A program made the translations under genes and the position numbers. Source: Pseudomonadota bacterium (GTDB taxonomy: Bacteria > Pseudomonadota > Alphaproteobacteria > Micropepsales > Micropepsaceae). From it: a stretch of DNA of 18,926 bases. The stretch covers positions 1 through 18,926 of the forward strand of contig JAKBAU010000030.1 in assembly GCA_021808875.1 (NCBI GenBank). Reading direction: 5' to 3'. The notes beneath the pieces are model-generated. The model was not told the origin of the DNA. It made no database searches and was given only the letters and a program-made list of their open reading frames with translations. Below are positions 6,894 to 14,214 of the stretch, one piece after another. Every line of letters begins with the position of its first letter. Position 1 is the stretch's first letter.

Positions 6894-7197
6894 CGTTCGC
6901 AAACCGTATGGAGATGATGTTCAGGTGACCGTCCACCTTGGAGTATACGACGAAATAGACCGCATAGGCGACGCCCAGATCGCGCCCGACCAGGGCCTGG
7001 AAGCGGTCAGGCGGGCCGAGATGCTCCGTGTCCTTGCGCTTGAAGGCCCGCGACCAGTCCGCCCGCCGGGCTGCCTCGAACCGGGGCGTCGGTCGCTTCG
7101 CCTCGTGGGCAAGCCGGTTCTGTTCATCCCATGTGATGTCGCTGAAAGTCTCGGTCAACGGGCCACGGAAAGAGGGGAGCTTGCGCCGGGGCGGCAT
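6865..7197 (-). CDS. BrnT-like toxin
   Basis: The protein has 110 residues. Its C-terminal half, with YAVYFVVYSKVDGHLNIISI followed by RFANDAERQVF, matches the BrnT/RelE-like RNase pattern of a hydrophobic strand, a turn, IIS-R-A and Glu-Arg. The ITWDEQN segment at about residue 21 resembles the WDE-K-N start of BrnT, though the N-terminus is longer and more divergent than usual. The toxin lies upstream of its antitoxin, the normal BrnTA order. ATG 7197 overlaps the HNH stop codon by one base (TGATG), so translation is probably coupled. Family membership is likely but not certain, since the middle of the protein is divergent. Confidence 0.55.
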   Translation of the reverse strand: MPPRRKLPSFRGPLTETFSDITWDEQNRLAHEAKRPTPRFEAARRADWSRAFKRKDTEHLGPPDRFQALVGRDLGVAYAVYFVVYSKVDGHLNIISIRFANDAERQVFFR

Positions 7198-7556
7198 CAG
7201 AGGTGCCGCCCATATGACCCGGGGAACAGGTCCCCGCCGGCATAGCGGCTTCGGTAGGTGATCCGCGGCTGGGCGAGGTGGTGCGGCCGATCGTAGATCA
7301 TGTGGCAGCGCTGGCAGAGGCTTTTCAGGTTGCGCAGCCGGTTGTTGGTCGGGTCGTGGTCGAGGTGCGCCGTGGCGAGCCCGATGCGGGTGGTGCGGGC
7401 CGGGATCAGCGCCACCAGGTCAGGCGAGGGGGTAGAGCGGCCTCGGCGGTCCCGCCAAGTCCGCTGCCCGGCGTCAAACCAACGCCCGTCCGGCAGGCAG
7501 CGGATCGGGCCGCCATGCGGCGGGTAGAGGGGACGCAGCTCGCGGCAAATCGGCAT
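7197..7556 (-). CDS. HNH-type protein, probably lacking its first zinc knuckle
   Basis: The protein has 119 residues. AHLDHDPTNNRLRNLKSLCQ followed by RCHMIYD is an HNH-nuclease pattern: paired His/Asp, Asn residues and a C-x-x-C-H knuckle. From memory, relatives of this type have an additional segment with a first C-x-x-C between the N-terminal RPLYPPH and RCLPDGRWFD. Here the two are almost directly joined (PPHGGPIRCLPDGRW), suggesting an internal deletion of about 30 residues. ATG 7556 is three bases after the resolvase stop and the stop overlaps the toxin ATG, so it belongs to a four-gene minus-strand operon. It may be inactive; its role next to a resolvase and toxin-antitoxin pair is unclear. 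Confidence 0.65.
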   Translation of the reverse strand: MPICRELRPLYPPHGGPIRCLPDGRWFDAGQRTWRDRRGRSTPSPDLVALIPARTTRIGLATAHLDHDPTNNRLRNLKSLCQRCHMIYDRPHHLAQPRITYRSRYAGGDLFPGSYGRHL

Positions 7557-7559
7557 CGC

Positions 7560-8132
7560 TCAGCCCGCCCCCGCCGGCGAGCACCCGACCTTGCCCAGTA
7601 CCCGATAGACCGAGGCCCGGCCGATGCCGAGCCGGCGTGCGATCCCCGCGGGGCCGAGCTTCTCCTCCTCCTTCAGCCGGCGCACCTCGACAGTGTCGAT
7701 CGTCGGCTTCCGCCCCTTGTACACCCCGCGCGCCTTGGCGGCGGCGATACCCTCGAGCTGGCGCTCCCGGCGCAGGTTGGTCTCGAACTCGGCGAAGACG
7801 CCGAGCATATCGAGGAATGCCTTGCCGGCGGCGGTCGCGGTGTCCACCGGCTGCTCGGTCGCCTTCAGCGCCACCCCCTTGGCCTTCAGCTCATGCACGA
7901 TGTCCTGCAGGTCCTTCACCGACCGGGCCAGGCGGTCGATGCGGGTGACCACCAGGGTGTCGCCATGGCGCAGGAAGTCGAGCAGTACCTGCAGCTCGCT
8001 CCGCCCGTCCCGGCGGGCACCGGAGGCCTTCTCGGCGCGGATGATATCGCAGCCGGCCACCTTCAGCGCCGCGCGCTGGACGGCAAGGTCCTGGTCGATG
8101 GTGCTGACGCGGGCGTAGCCGTAGAGGGGCAT
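7560..8132 (-). CDS. Serine recombinase (resolvase/invertase family)
   Basis: The protein has 190 residues. YGYARVSTIDQDL contains the catalytic Ser10, TRIDRLARS carries the conserved active-site arginines, and residues about 100-130 form the long dimer helix. The C-terminal RRLKEEEKLGPAGIARRLGI leading into GRASVYRVLG is the helix-turn-helix. The length is typical of Tn3-type resolvases and Gin/Hin-type invertases. ATG 8132 gives the usual MPLYGYARVS start; a TTG at 8147 is the alternative and neither has a strong ribosome site. It is the first gene of the minus-strand cluster with HNH, toxin and antitoxin. It probably resolves multimers or cointegrates of the carrying element. Confidence 0.93.
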   Translation of the reverse strand: MPLYGYARVSTIDQDLAVQRAALKVAGCDIIRAEKASGARRDGRSELQVLLDFLRHGDTLVVTRIDRLARSVKDLQDIVHELKAKGVALKATEQPVDTATAAGKAFLDMLGVFAEFETNLRRERQLEGIAAAKARGVYKGRKPTIDTVEVRRLKEEEKLGPAGIARRLGIGRASVYRVLGKVGCSPAGAG

Positions 8133-8971
8133 GGACGGGGCGGGCAAAGGGGTTCTGTCTTGTTGAAGTCTAGACCCACTTCCGCTCCCGTCTCAAGAGG
8201 GGCAATTCGACCCTAGCGAGACACGAAAACCGTCCCGTAAGGATGTCTTGCTATGGTATACCCGAATAGGACTATAGCCGCTTGAGGTGGGGAGCCGCCG
8301 GTCCGCTTCCGCTCCGCCGGCGAGTGAAGCGGATGTTCCGCCGATGCTTGGCTCGGCCGGAAGCAGCCGGCTAGCGGCTGACCGAACGTCCTGTTTTGAG
8401 ATCGCAGCCCAGGCCCGTGCACGACTGACTTGGGTCTGTCAAAGCGGCGGTCGTCTCACCGAGCATGCGTTGTGCCACCGGGGCGCTCCCCGGGTGACGG
8501 CCGCCACCAGTGCCAGGCTACCCCGCCGTGCGGCGCGGTTCGTCGCCAGCCGCCGTGTCGTCCATCGCGTCAGGCGCGCGCAGACCGTGGCGCCCAGGTT
8601 CATCGTGACACCCATATCACCTGGCAGAGGTCCCGGGACTTCGTGCCTGCGGCTTGCCCCCCCTCCCATCTGAACCATCCGCCGAACAGGAAGCCTGCGG
8701 TGGCCGCCCGCCAGCACCGCGGTGCCTCAGTCACCTCCCCCATCGCGGCCGGTGAGGTCTTGGCGAGTTGTGGCGAAAACGGCCGTTTGCGGGCACAAGC
8801 CCCGATGATTGCGAGCGCCTACAGGTAGGCCTGGACCCAAGACAGTACACCGTCCCGCTCAGACGCTCGGGTCCTCATGGCACCTGGCCCGGCGCTTTTT
8901 CGCGTGGGGACACGCCTATGCCGGAGAAGTCGGCCGCAGGGGAAAAGGGCATCGTCCCGGTCCGTCAAGGC
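8133..8971. other. Large region without a supported gene
   Basis: About 840 bp upstream of the resolvase. Plus-strand frames at 8287-8673 and 8430-8828 and a minus-strand frame at 8439-8717 are proline/arginine-rich, lack ribosome sites and look like high-GC chance frames. The part nearest the resolvase contains palindromes that could be recombination subsites. The remainder shows no repeat, hairpin cluster or RNA fold that I can support. Confidence 0.5.
8251..8276. promoter_or_regulatory. Possible res-type recombination/operator site
   Basis: GGTATACC (8255-8262) is a perfect 8-bp palindrome bracketed by CTAT and ATAG, and CTATAG follows at 8271-8276. It lies about 120 bases upstream of the resolvase start, where res sites and resolvase operators usually are. 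I cannot define the three subsites of a full res site. Confidence 0.25.
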
Positions 8972-9027
8972 TAATGTCAATGGAATGGTCATCCCATTGC
9001 GCAATCCTAGGGTCTATGGTAATGTCA
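8972..9027 (+). promoter_or_regulatory. Promoter/operator of the restriction-toxin operon
   Basis: TTGCGC (8997-9002), a 17-base spacer and TAATGT (9020-9025) form a plausible promoter 22 bases before the first gene. A perfect palindrome, ATTGCGCAAT (8996-9005), covers the -35 box. An inverted repeat, CAATGG/CCATTG (8978-8983 and 8994-8999), lies beside it. TAATGTCA occurs twice (8972-8979 and 9020-9027). These symmetric sites could be bound by the Xre antitoxin encoded in the operon; that is inference. Confidence 0.5.
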
Positions 9028-9046
9028 TGTCGGAAAGGGGTGGCCT

Positions 9047-10339
9047 ATGTCTGGCAATGTGATCCATCTGCCGCGTCCGCGCGCACAGCGACCCGGTCCT
9101 GAAGGGCTTGGCTTCTATGTGCGAGCTGGCCGCAACGACCATGTTGCGCTGCTGGACCTGCTCGCGACGGGCGAGGAAGGGGTTTTCGGTCTCGTCATTG
9201 ACGCCCAGCACGTGGACCGGCACCGCGAACTGATTACCGAGGCGCGGCGGCGCGACCTCGACATGATCTTTGACTCCAAAGTCCTGCAAATGGGCTTCCC
9301 CGGCGCTCTCACCGATGGGCTTTCGGCGCTCCCGTGGGGGCTGAACCGGCATCACAACGTGACGGACTTCGACGGAAGCGCGGGCCAGCACCGCGCGGCG
9401 CAGATTGTGGAGGCTGCCGTGAATAGCGGCAGCACACAGCTTCTCGGCCCCGCACATCTTTTGAGCAGCCCCAACGATCCGTGGTTGCGCCGCGACATCG
9501 CGATGATGAACCGGACGGCGGATGAGATCGCGCGCAGTGGTGCGGAATTGGACCTCATTTACCCGCTTGCCGTGCCGATGACGCTCTTGCGGAACGCCGT
9601 CGAACGCCGCGCGATCATCACGGTGATTGCCGATGCGCCGTGTGCTGCGATCTGGCTAAAGGTGGAAAACTTCGGCGACGACGCGACCGGCGAAAAGGTC
9701 GCCGCTTACGTCGAGGCGTGCCGGGATTTCCACGCGCGCGGCATTCCGCTCGTCGGCGATCATATCGGCGGGCTGCCAGGCCTTGGCGTTCTGGCCTTCG
9801 GCGCGGTCGGCGGTATCGCGCACGGCGTCACCATGCAACAGAGCTTCCGGGCGTCCGGCTGGCGTCGGCCGCCCGTTGAAGGCAGCGGGTTCGGGCCGAG
9901 CTGGCGCGTTTACGTCCCGCAGCTCGATGTGCTGCTCAAGCCGAAGGCGGCGCAGGCGCTTTTTGCCGCCTCGCCCAAGATCAGAGCGATGTGCGGCTGC
10001 CGGGACACGCATTGCTGCCCGCACGGCGTGCGCGACATGGTGGGGCATCCGGCCCGGCATGCCATCTATCAGCGCGCGCGAGAAATCGAGCGTTTGAGCG
10101 CGGTGCCGCAGAGCGTGCGGGCCGTGCATTACCTGAACCAGAACGTCCGCAAGGTATCGGACGATGTGGCGGAAGTGGCCGCGTTTCCGGTCGGGGACGA
10201 AGCCCTAGCCAAGAACCTGCAAGGCAAACAGCGGGAGATGAGTCGGTATCGGCAAACCATCGCACACTTGGTGGAAAATGGCGAGGTGGCATCCGTTGCC
10301 GTCGCGCCATCGCGCCGTCAGGCTCGAAAAGGCGGCTAG
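9047..10339 (+). CDS. Unknown TIM-barrel-like protein with transglycosylase-like Cys/His cluster
   Basis: The protein has 430 residues with no confident family. Alternating strand/helix segments (VFGLVIDAQ, DLDMIFDSK, AIITVIADAPCAAIWLKVENF) suggest a TIM barrel. The glycine-rich HIGGLPGLGVLAFGAVGGIA recalls the GG-L-GxG region of tRNA/DNA-guanine transglycosylases. Residues near 320 read MCGCRDTHCCPHG, followed by GHPARHAIYQRAREIE and VHYLNQ, resembling the zinc-binding Cys/His cluster of that superfamily. If correct, it might exchange a base in tRNA or DNA. The start is ATG 9047 after GGAAAGGGG. It is the first gene of an operon with an Xre-RES toxin-antitoxin pair and a restriction-modification enzyme. 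Function is not established. Confidence 0.7.
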   Translation: MSGNVIHLPRPRAQRPGPEGLGFYVRAGRNDHVALLDLLATGEEGVFGLVIDAQHVDRHRELITEARRRDLDMIFDSKVLQMGFPGALTDGLSALPWGLNRHHNVTDFDGSAGQHRAAQIVEAAVNSGSTQLLGPAHLLSSPNDPWLRRDIAMMNRTADEIARSGAELDLIYPLAVPMTLLRNAVERRAIITVIADAPCAAIWLKVENFGDDATGEKVAAYVEACRDFHARGIPLVGDHIGGLPGLGVLAFGAVGGIAHGVTMQQSFRASGWRRPPVEGSGFGPSWRVYVPQLDVLLKPKAAQALFAASPKIRAMCGCRDTHCCPHGVRDMVGHPARHAIYQRAREIERLSAVPQSVRAVHYLNQNVRKVSDDVAEVAAFPVGDEALAKNLQGKQREMSRYRQTIAHLVENGEVASVAVAPSRRQARKGG

Positions 10340-10383
10340 GCCATGCGGGGAGAGAAAGCGATGTGCGCTCGAGGGCAGCGACC

Positions 10384-10722
10384 ATGACAAGCGCGGTTGC
10401 AAGGCGGCTGGAATCACTGCGCACGAAAGGCGCGATCAAGGACATCGAGGTCGCCAATCTGCTCGGCACGCGCCCGGAGACGGTTTCACGCTGGAATCAG
10501 GGCCGTGCCTATCCGCGCGCGAACACCGAAAAGACGCTGCTCGAACTGGAATACATCATCGAACAGCTTGCGGACTTCTATGAGCCGAACGAGGCGCGGC
10601 AGTGGATTTTCGCGCCGCAAAGGCTGCTCGGCGGCACCTCGCCGGCCGAACTTATCCGCGCTGGCCGAATTGACGACGTGATGCGGTTGGTTGGTCAACT
10701 GCGCGATGCGGTTCATCTTTAA
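10384..10722 (+). CDS. Xre/MbcA/ParS-type antitoxin (DUF2384)
   Basis: The protein has 112 residues. The N-terminal half contains a helix-turn-helix (IKDIEVANLLGTRPETVSRW). The C-terminal half carries the toxin-binding DUF2384 pattern: ARQWIFAPQRLLGGTSPAEL, then IRAGRIDDVMRLVGQL. This is the standard antitoxin partner of RES-domain toxins; it blocks the toxin and usually represses its own operon. ATG 10384 is the first in-frame ATG near a purine-rich AGGGCAG. The frame is open further upstream inside the previous gene but reads as an arginine-rich shadow. It ends 14 bases before the RES start. Palindromes before 9047 could be its operator. Confidence 0.88.
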   Translation: MTSAVARRLESLRTKGAIKDIEVANLLGTRPETVSRWNQGRAYPRANTEKTLLELEYIIEQLADFYEPNEARQWIFAPQRLLGGTSPAELIRAGRIDDVMRLVGQLRDAVHL

Positions 10723-10736
10723 TCGACGGATGGGGC

Positions 10737-11324
10737 ATGATTCACGATCAGCGCCTCGTCGATCAGCTAAGCGGACTCGCGACTGAAAAGTTTGACGGGG
10801 AGGTTTTCCGGGCAACCGGCATCAGTGCCGATCCGCTCGCCTTTTCGGTGAATGGCGGGCGATGGGCACCGCCGGCACGCGACGGCGCGGACGTGCCGGT
10901 TCTCTACACCAGCATGGCGCGCGACGGCGCATTGGCCGAGGTCGTCTCCTATCTCACGCTGCTGACGCCGCTGCCGCTCTCGCGCCCCCTGAAAGTATCC
11001 CGGCTCGGCGTCTCAACGGGCAAGACACTGCGCCTTGCGCGCGCCGGCCTCGAAGGACTTGGCGTGGACATGACGCAGTATGGCGTGCGCGATTACGCCC
11101 TCACTCAAAGCATCGGTGCGGCGCTCGCCTTTCTCGGGCTGGATGGGCTGATTGCGCCCTCGGCCCGCTCGCCATGCGACAATCTCATGATCTACCAGAC
11201 CAATTATCACTTTCTGACCGAGCGGATGGAAGTGATCGAAACGGAGCAAGTCGATTGGGGCGCGTGGGCGCGTTCTAACGGCTTCCTCGCACCGGAACCG
11301 GCTCCTTCCGATTGGAGGAACTGA
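10737..11324 (+). CDS. RES-domain toxin
   Basis: The protein has 195 residues. The RES pattern is visible: FRAT with R25, then VNGGRW at 39-43, VLYTS with Y57, LAEVVSYL with E68, and near the C-terminus SARSPCDNLMIYQ with conserved Ser/Asn. RES toxins degrade NAD+ and stop growth when not held by their Xre antitoxin. ATG 10737 follows GGATGGGG. The TGA at 11322-11324 shares one base with the ATG of the restriction enzyme (TGATG), so the two are translationally coupled, which is unusual for a RES gene. The catalytic residues appear intact. Confidence 0.9.
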   Translation: MIHDQRLVDQLSGLATEKFDGEVFRATGISADPLAFSVNGGRWAPPARDGADVPVLYTSMARDGALAEVVSYLTLLTPLPLSRPLKVSRLGVSTGKTLRLARAGLEGLGVDMTQYGVRDYALTQSIGAALAFLGLDGLIAPSARSPCDNLMIYQTNYHFLTERMEVIETEQVDWGAWARSNGFLAPEPAPSDWRN

Positions 11325-14158
11325 TGCGGCTAAGCTGGAACGAAATTCGCGTGCGGGCCGCAGCGTTCGCCGAAGAATGGAAAGACGCTTACTACGAGAA
11401 GGGCGAAACCCAAAGCTTCTACAACGATTTTTTCGAGGTGTTTGGCGTCAAGCGCCGCCGCGTCGCCAGTTTTGAGGAGCCGGTAAAGCTGCTGGGTACG
11501 AAGCGCGGCTTCATCGACCTGTTCTGGAAAGGCGTCCTGCTGGTCGAGCAGAAAAGTGCGGGCCGGAGCCTCGTCCCTGCGAAAACGCAAGCGCTTGACT
11601 ACTTTCCGGGCCTCAAGGAAGTGGAGCTTCCGCGCTACATCCTCCTGAGCGATTTCCAGACCTTCGAGCTGCATGACCTTGACGAAGGCACGAAGCCCGT
11701 CCGCTTTGCCCTGGCCGATCTGCCGCGCAGCGTGGAGGCGTTCGGTTTCATTATCGGCGTCCAGAAGCGCACCTTCCGCGATCAGGACCCGGTCAACGTC
11801 GAAGCGTCGGAGCTTATGGGCAAGATCCACGACACGCTGAAAGCCTCGGGCTACATCGGCCATGATCTCGAACGGCTCCTGGTGCGGCTGCTCTTTTGCC
11901 TGTTCGCCGACGACACGGGCATTTTCGAGCCGCGCGGTATTTTCGACTCTCTGATTCGGGACCGCACCAGCGAGGATGGCAGCGATACCGGCCAGTGGTT
12001 AAGCAGCCTGTTCGACGTGCTCAACACGCCGGAGGACCGACGGCAAAAGGCTCTGGACGAGGACCTGGAACAGTTCGCCTACATCAACGGCGACCTGTTT
12101 GCGGAGCGGCTGCCGATCCCCGCCTTCAACGGCGCGATACGGGAGCGCCTGCTCGAAGCCTGTGCCTTTTCGTGGGATGCCATCTCGCCGGCGATTTTCG
12201 GCGCGCTGTTCCAATCGGTCATGAACGCGCGTGAGCGGCGCGCGCAGGGCGCGCACTACACGACAGAGAAAAACATTCTCAAGGTGATCGAGCCGCTGTT
12301 CCTCGATGACCTGCGGGCGGATTTCGCCCGACTAAAGGCGCGCCGGGACACCGGGCGCGTGGCGGCGCTGCGTAGCTTTCAGGGCAAGCTGGCGGGCCTG
12401 CGCTTTTTCGACCCCGCCTGCGGCTGCGGCAACTTCCTCATTATCGCCTATCGCGAGTTGCGCGCGCTCGAAACCGAAGTGATTAAAGAGCTGAACCCGA
12501 AGGGTCAGCGCGAACTCGACGTGACGACGCTTTCCAAGGTCGATGTGAGCCAGTTTTTCGGCATCGAAATCGGGGAGTTTCCCGCGCGTATCGCCGAAGT
12601 GGCGCTGTGGATGATGGACCACATCATGAATGTGCGGCTGTCGCTGGAATTCGGGCAGGTGTATGCCCGCATCCCGCTCGTGGTCGCACCGCATATTCAC
12701 CACGCGGATGCGCTGGACCTCGACTGGAACGCCGTGCTGCCGGCGGCGGAATGCTCGTACGTTTATGGCAACCCGCCCTTTATCGGTTTCGTCATGCGGG
12801 GTGCGCATCAACAGGACCAGGCTTCCGGTCTGATGAACCGGCTCGGCGCGTCGGGGAGCCGCCTCGACTACGTATGCGCGTGGTTCTTGAAAGCGGCAGA
12901 ATACGTCCAGAAGGGAAGCGCCAAAATCGGATTCGTCGCCACGAATTCGATCACGCAGGGCGAGCAGGTTGCGCAAGTCTGGCCCGCCCTCCTTGACCGT
13001 TATCAGCTTGAGATTGCTTTCGCGCACCGCACCTTCGCGTGGGGATCGGACGCGCGCGGCGTCGCGCACGTCCATTGCGTCATCATAGGGCTGGCGAAGC
13101 GCGGCGCAGTGCCTGACGACCGTCGCCTGTTCTCGTATGAATATTACGATGCTGAACCCACGGAGACGCTCCACCGAGCACTCTCGCCCTATCTTTTCGA
13201 TGCGTCGCGGCTCGCCAATCCACATTTGGTTGTCATGCGCACGCGCCATCCCGGGGGGGGCATGCCGTCTATCCGTGTCGGGTCAAAGCCTGTGGATGGC
13301 GGTTATTTCATCATGGACGGAGCGGAGCGCGCTGCGTTCGTTCGCCATGAACCTGCTGCGGCTCCGCTGATCCGTCCCTACGTCGGCTCGGATGAGCATA
13401 TCAACGGAGGGGATCGCTGGATCGTATGCCTGCACGGGGCGGCACCGAACAAACTCCGCGCCATGCCAAAAATCCGCGAGCTGGTGGAGAACGTCCGGCT
13501 TTACCGCCTGGGTCGCCTGCCGTCACGCAGAGACCCGGACGGCGAGAACAAGAAAACAAGCGCCCTTTCGTTACAACTCGCCAAGACCCCGACCGAATAT
13601 CACGTCACGGTGCTACCCAACCGGCCCTTCATGGTGATCCCGGAAGTTAGCTCAGAACGTCGGTCTTATCTACCTATTGCATGGCTTGAGCCGCCGACGA
13701 TTCCCAGTAACAAGCTTCTAGTCGCGCTTGATGTTGAATTATATCAGTTCGCGCTAATCACCTCCCGTATGCACATGGCCTGGACCGCCTACGTGGGCGG
13801 GCGACTGGAAAGTCGCTTCCAGTATTCACCGGGGATCAACTACAATCCATTTCCTTGGCCAGTTTTCGACCTGCGTGCAAAGGATCACCTTAACACGCTG
13901 GCGCAAGCTGTGCTGGATGCGCGGGCCGATCATCCCGGCGCGACGCTCGCCGATCTCTACGATGCGGATGTGATGCCGGGCAATCTGCGGCGGGCGCACG
14001 AAGCTCTGGACCGGGCCGTGGATCGCCGCTATCGACCGGCCGCATTCAGCGGCGACCGTGAGCGTGTCGAGCATCTGTTCGGATTGTATGAAGGCATGGT
14101 CGCACCCTTGACGGCTTCGGCATCAAAACGGGCAACGCGGCGGCGAGCGGCAGCTTAG
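11324..14158 (+). CDS. MmeI-like type IIL restriction-modification enzyme
   Basis: The protein has 944 residues, close to the ~920 of MmeI. The N-terminal nuclease has D65 (GFIDLFW) and E75-Q-K77 (LLVEQKSAG), the same D-x9-E-x-K spacing as MmeI. A helical spacer follows. The N6-adenine methyltransferase has motif I DPACGCGNF (363-371) and motif IV NPPF (483-486). The rest is a target-recognition domain and C-terminal helices. One chain cuts and modifies DNA, so no separate specificity subunit is needed. ATG 11324 has GGAGGAACT just upstream; TTG 11312 is less likely. Its start overlaps the RES stop. A G8 run lies in the recognition half, and 13600-13760 is noticeably more AT-rich. The recognition sequence cannot be read from this. 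Confidence 0.93.
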   Translation: MRLSWNEIRVRAAAFAEEWKDAYYEKGETQSFYNDFFEVFGVKRRRVASFEEPVKLLGTKRGFIDLFWKGVLLVEQKSAGRSLVPAKTQALDYFPGLKEVELPRYILLSDFQTFELHDLDEGTKPVRFALADLPRSVEAFGFIIGVQKRTFRDQDPVNVEASELMGKIHDTLKASGYIGHDLERLLVRLLFCLFADDTGIFEPRGIFDSLIRDRTSEDGSDTGQWLSSLFDVLNTPEDRRQKALDEDLEQFAYINGDLFAERLPIPAFNGAIRERLLEACAFSWDAISPAIFGALFQSVMNARERRAQGAHYTTEKNILKVIEPLFLDDLRADFARLKARRDTGRVAALRSFQGKLAGLRFFDPACGCGNFLIIAYRELRALETEVIKELNPKGQRELDVTTLSKVDVSQFFGIEIGEFPARIAEVALWMMDHIMNVRLSLEFGQVYARIPLVVAPHIHHADALDLDWNAVLPAAECSYVYGNPPFIGFVMRGAHQQDQASGLMNRLGASGSRLDYVCAWFLKAAEYVQKGSAKIGFVATNSITQGEQVAQVWPALLDRYQLEIAFAHRTFAWGSDARGVAHVHCVIIGLAKRGAVPDDRRLFSYEYYDAEPTETLHRALSPYLFDASRLANPHLVVMRTRHPGGGMPSIRVGSKPVDGGYFIMDGAERAAFVRHEPAAAPLIRPYVGSDEHINGGDRWIVCLHGAAPNKLRAMPKIRELVENVRLYRLGRLPSRRDPDGENKKTSALSLQLAKTPTEYHVTVLPNRPFMVIPEVSSERRSYLPIAWLEPPTIPSNKLLVALDVELYQFALITSRMHMAWTAYVGGRLESRFQYSPGINYNPFPWPVFDLRAKDHLNTLAQAVLDARADHPGATLADLYDADVMPGNLRRAHEALDRAVDRRYRPAAFSGDRERVEHLFGLYEGMVAPLTASASKRATRRRAAA

Positions 14159-14214
14159 TGCGCCCTGGCGCGTCGTTTCAATAGGCTGCGTCACCTCTCT
14201 GGATTACATCCGAT

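Noticed and set aside
7278..8216. 312-residue plus-strand frame
   Set aside because: It is antisense to the HNH and resolvase genes, whose motifs are unambiguous.
8287..8828. Overlapping plus-strand and minus-strand frames in the 8.1-9.0 kb gap
   Set aside because: Composition is low-complexity, there are no ribosome sites and no recognisable domains; these are likely chance frames.
12332..13249. 305-residue minus-strand frame
   Set aside because: It is antisense to the methyltransferase part of the MmeI-like gene and has no domain signal.
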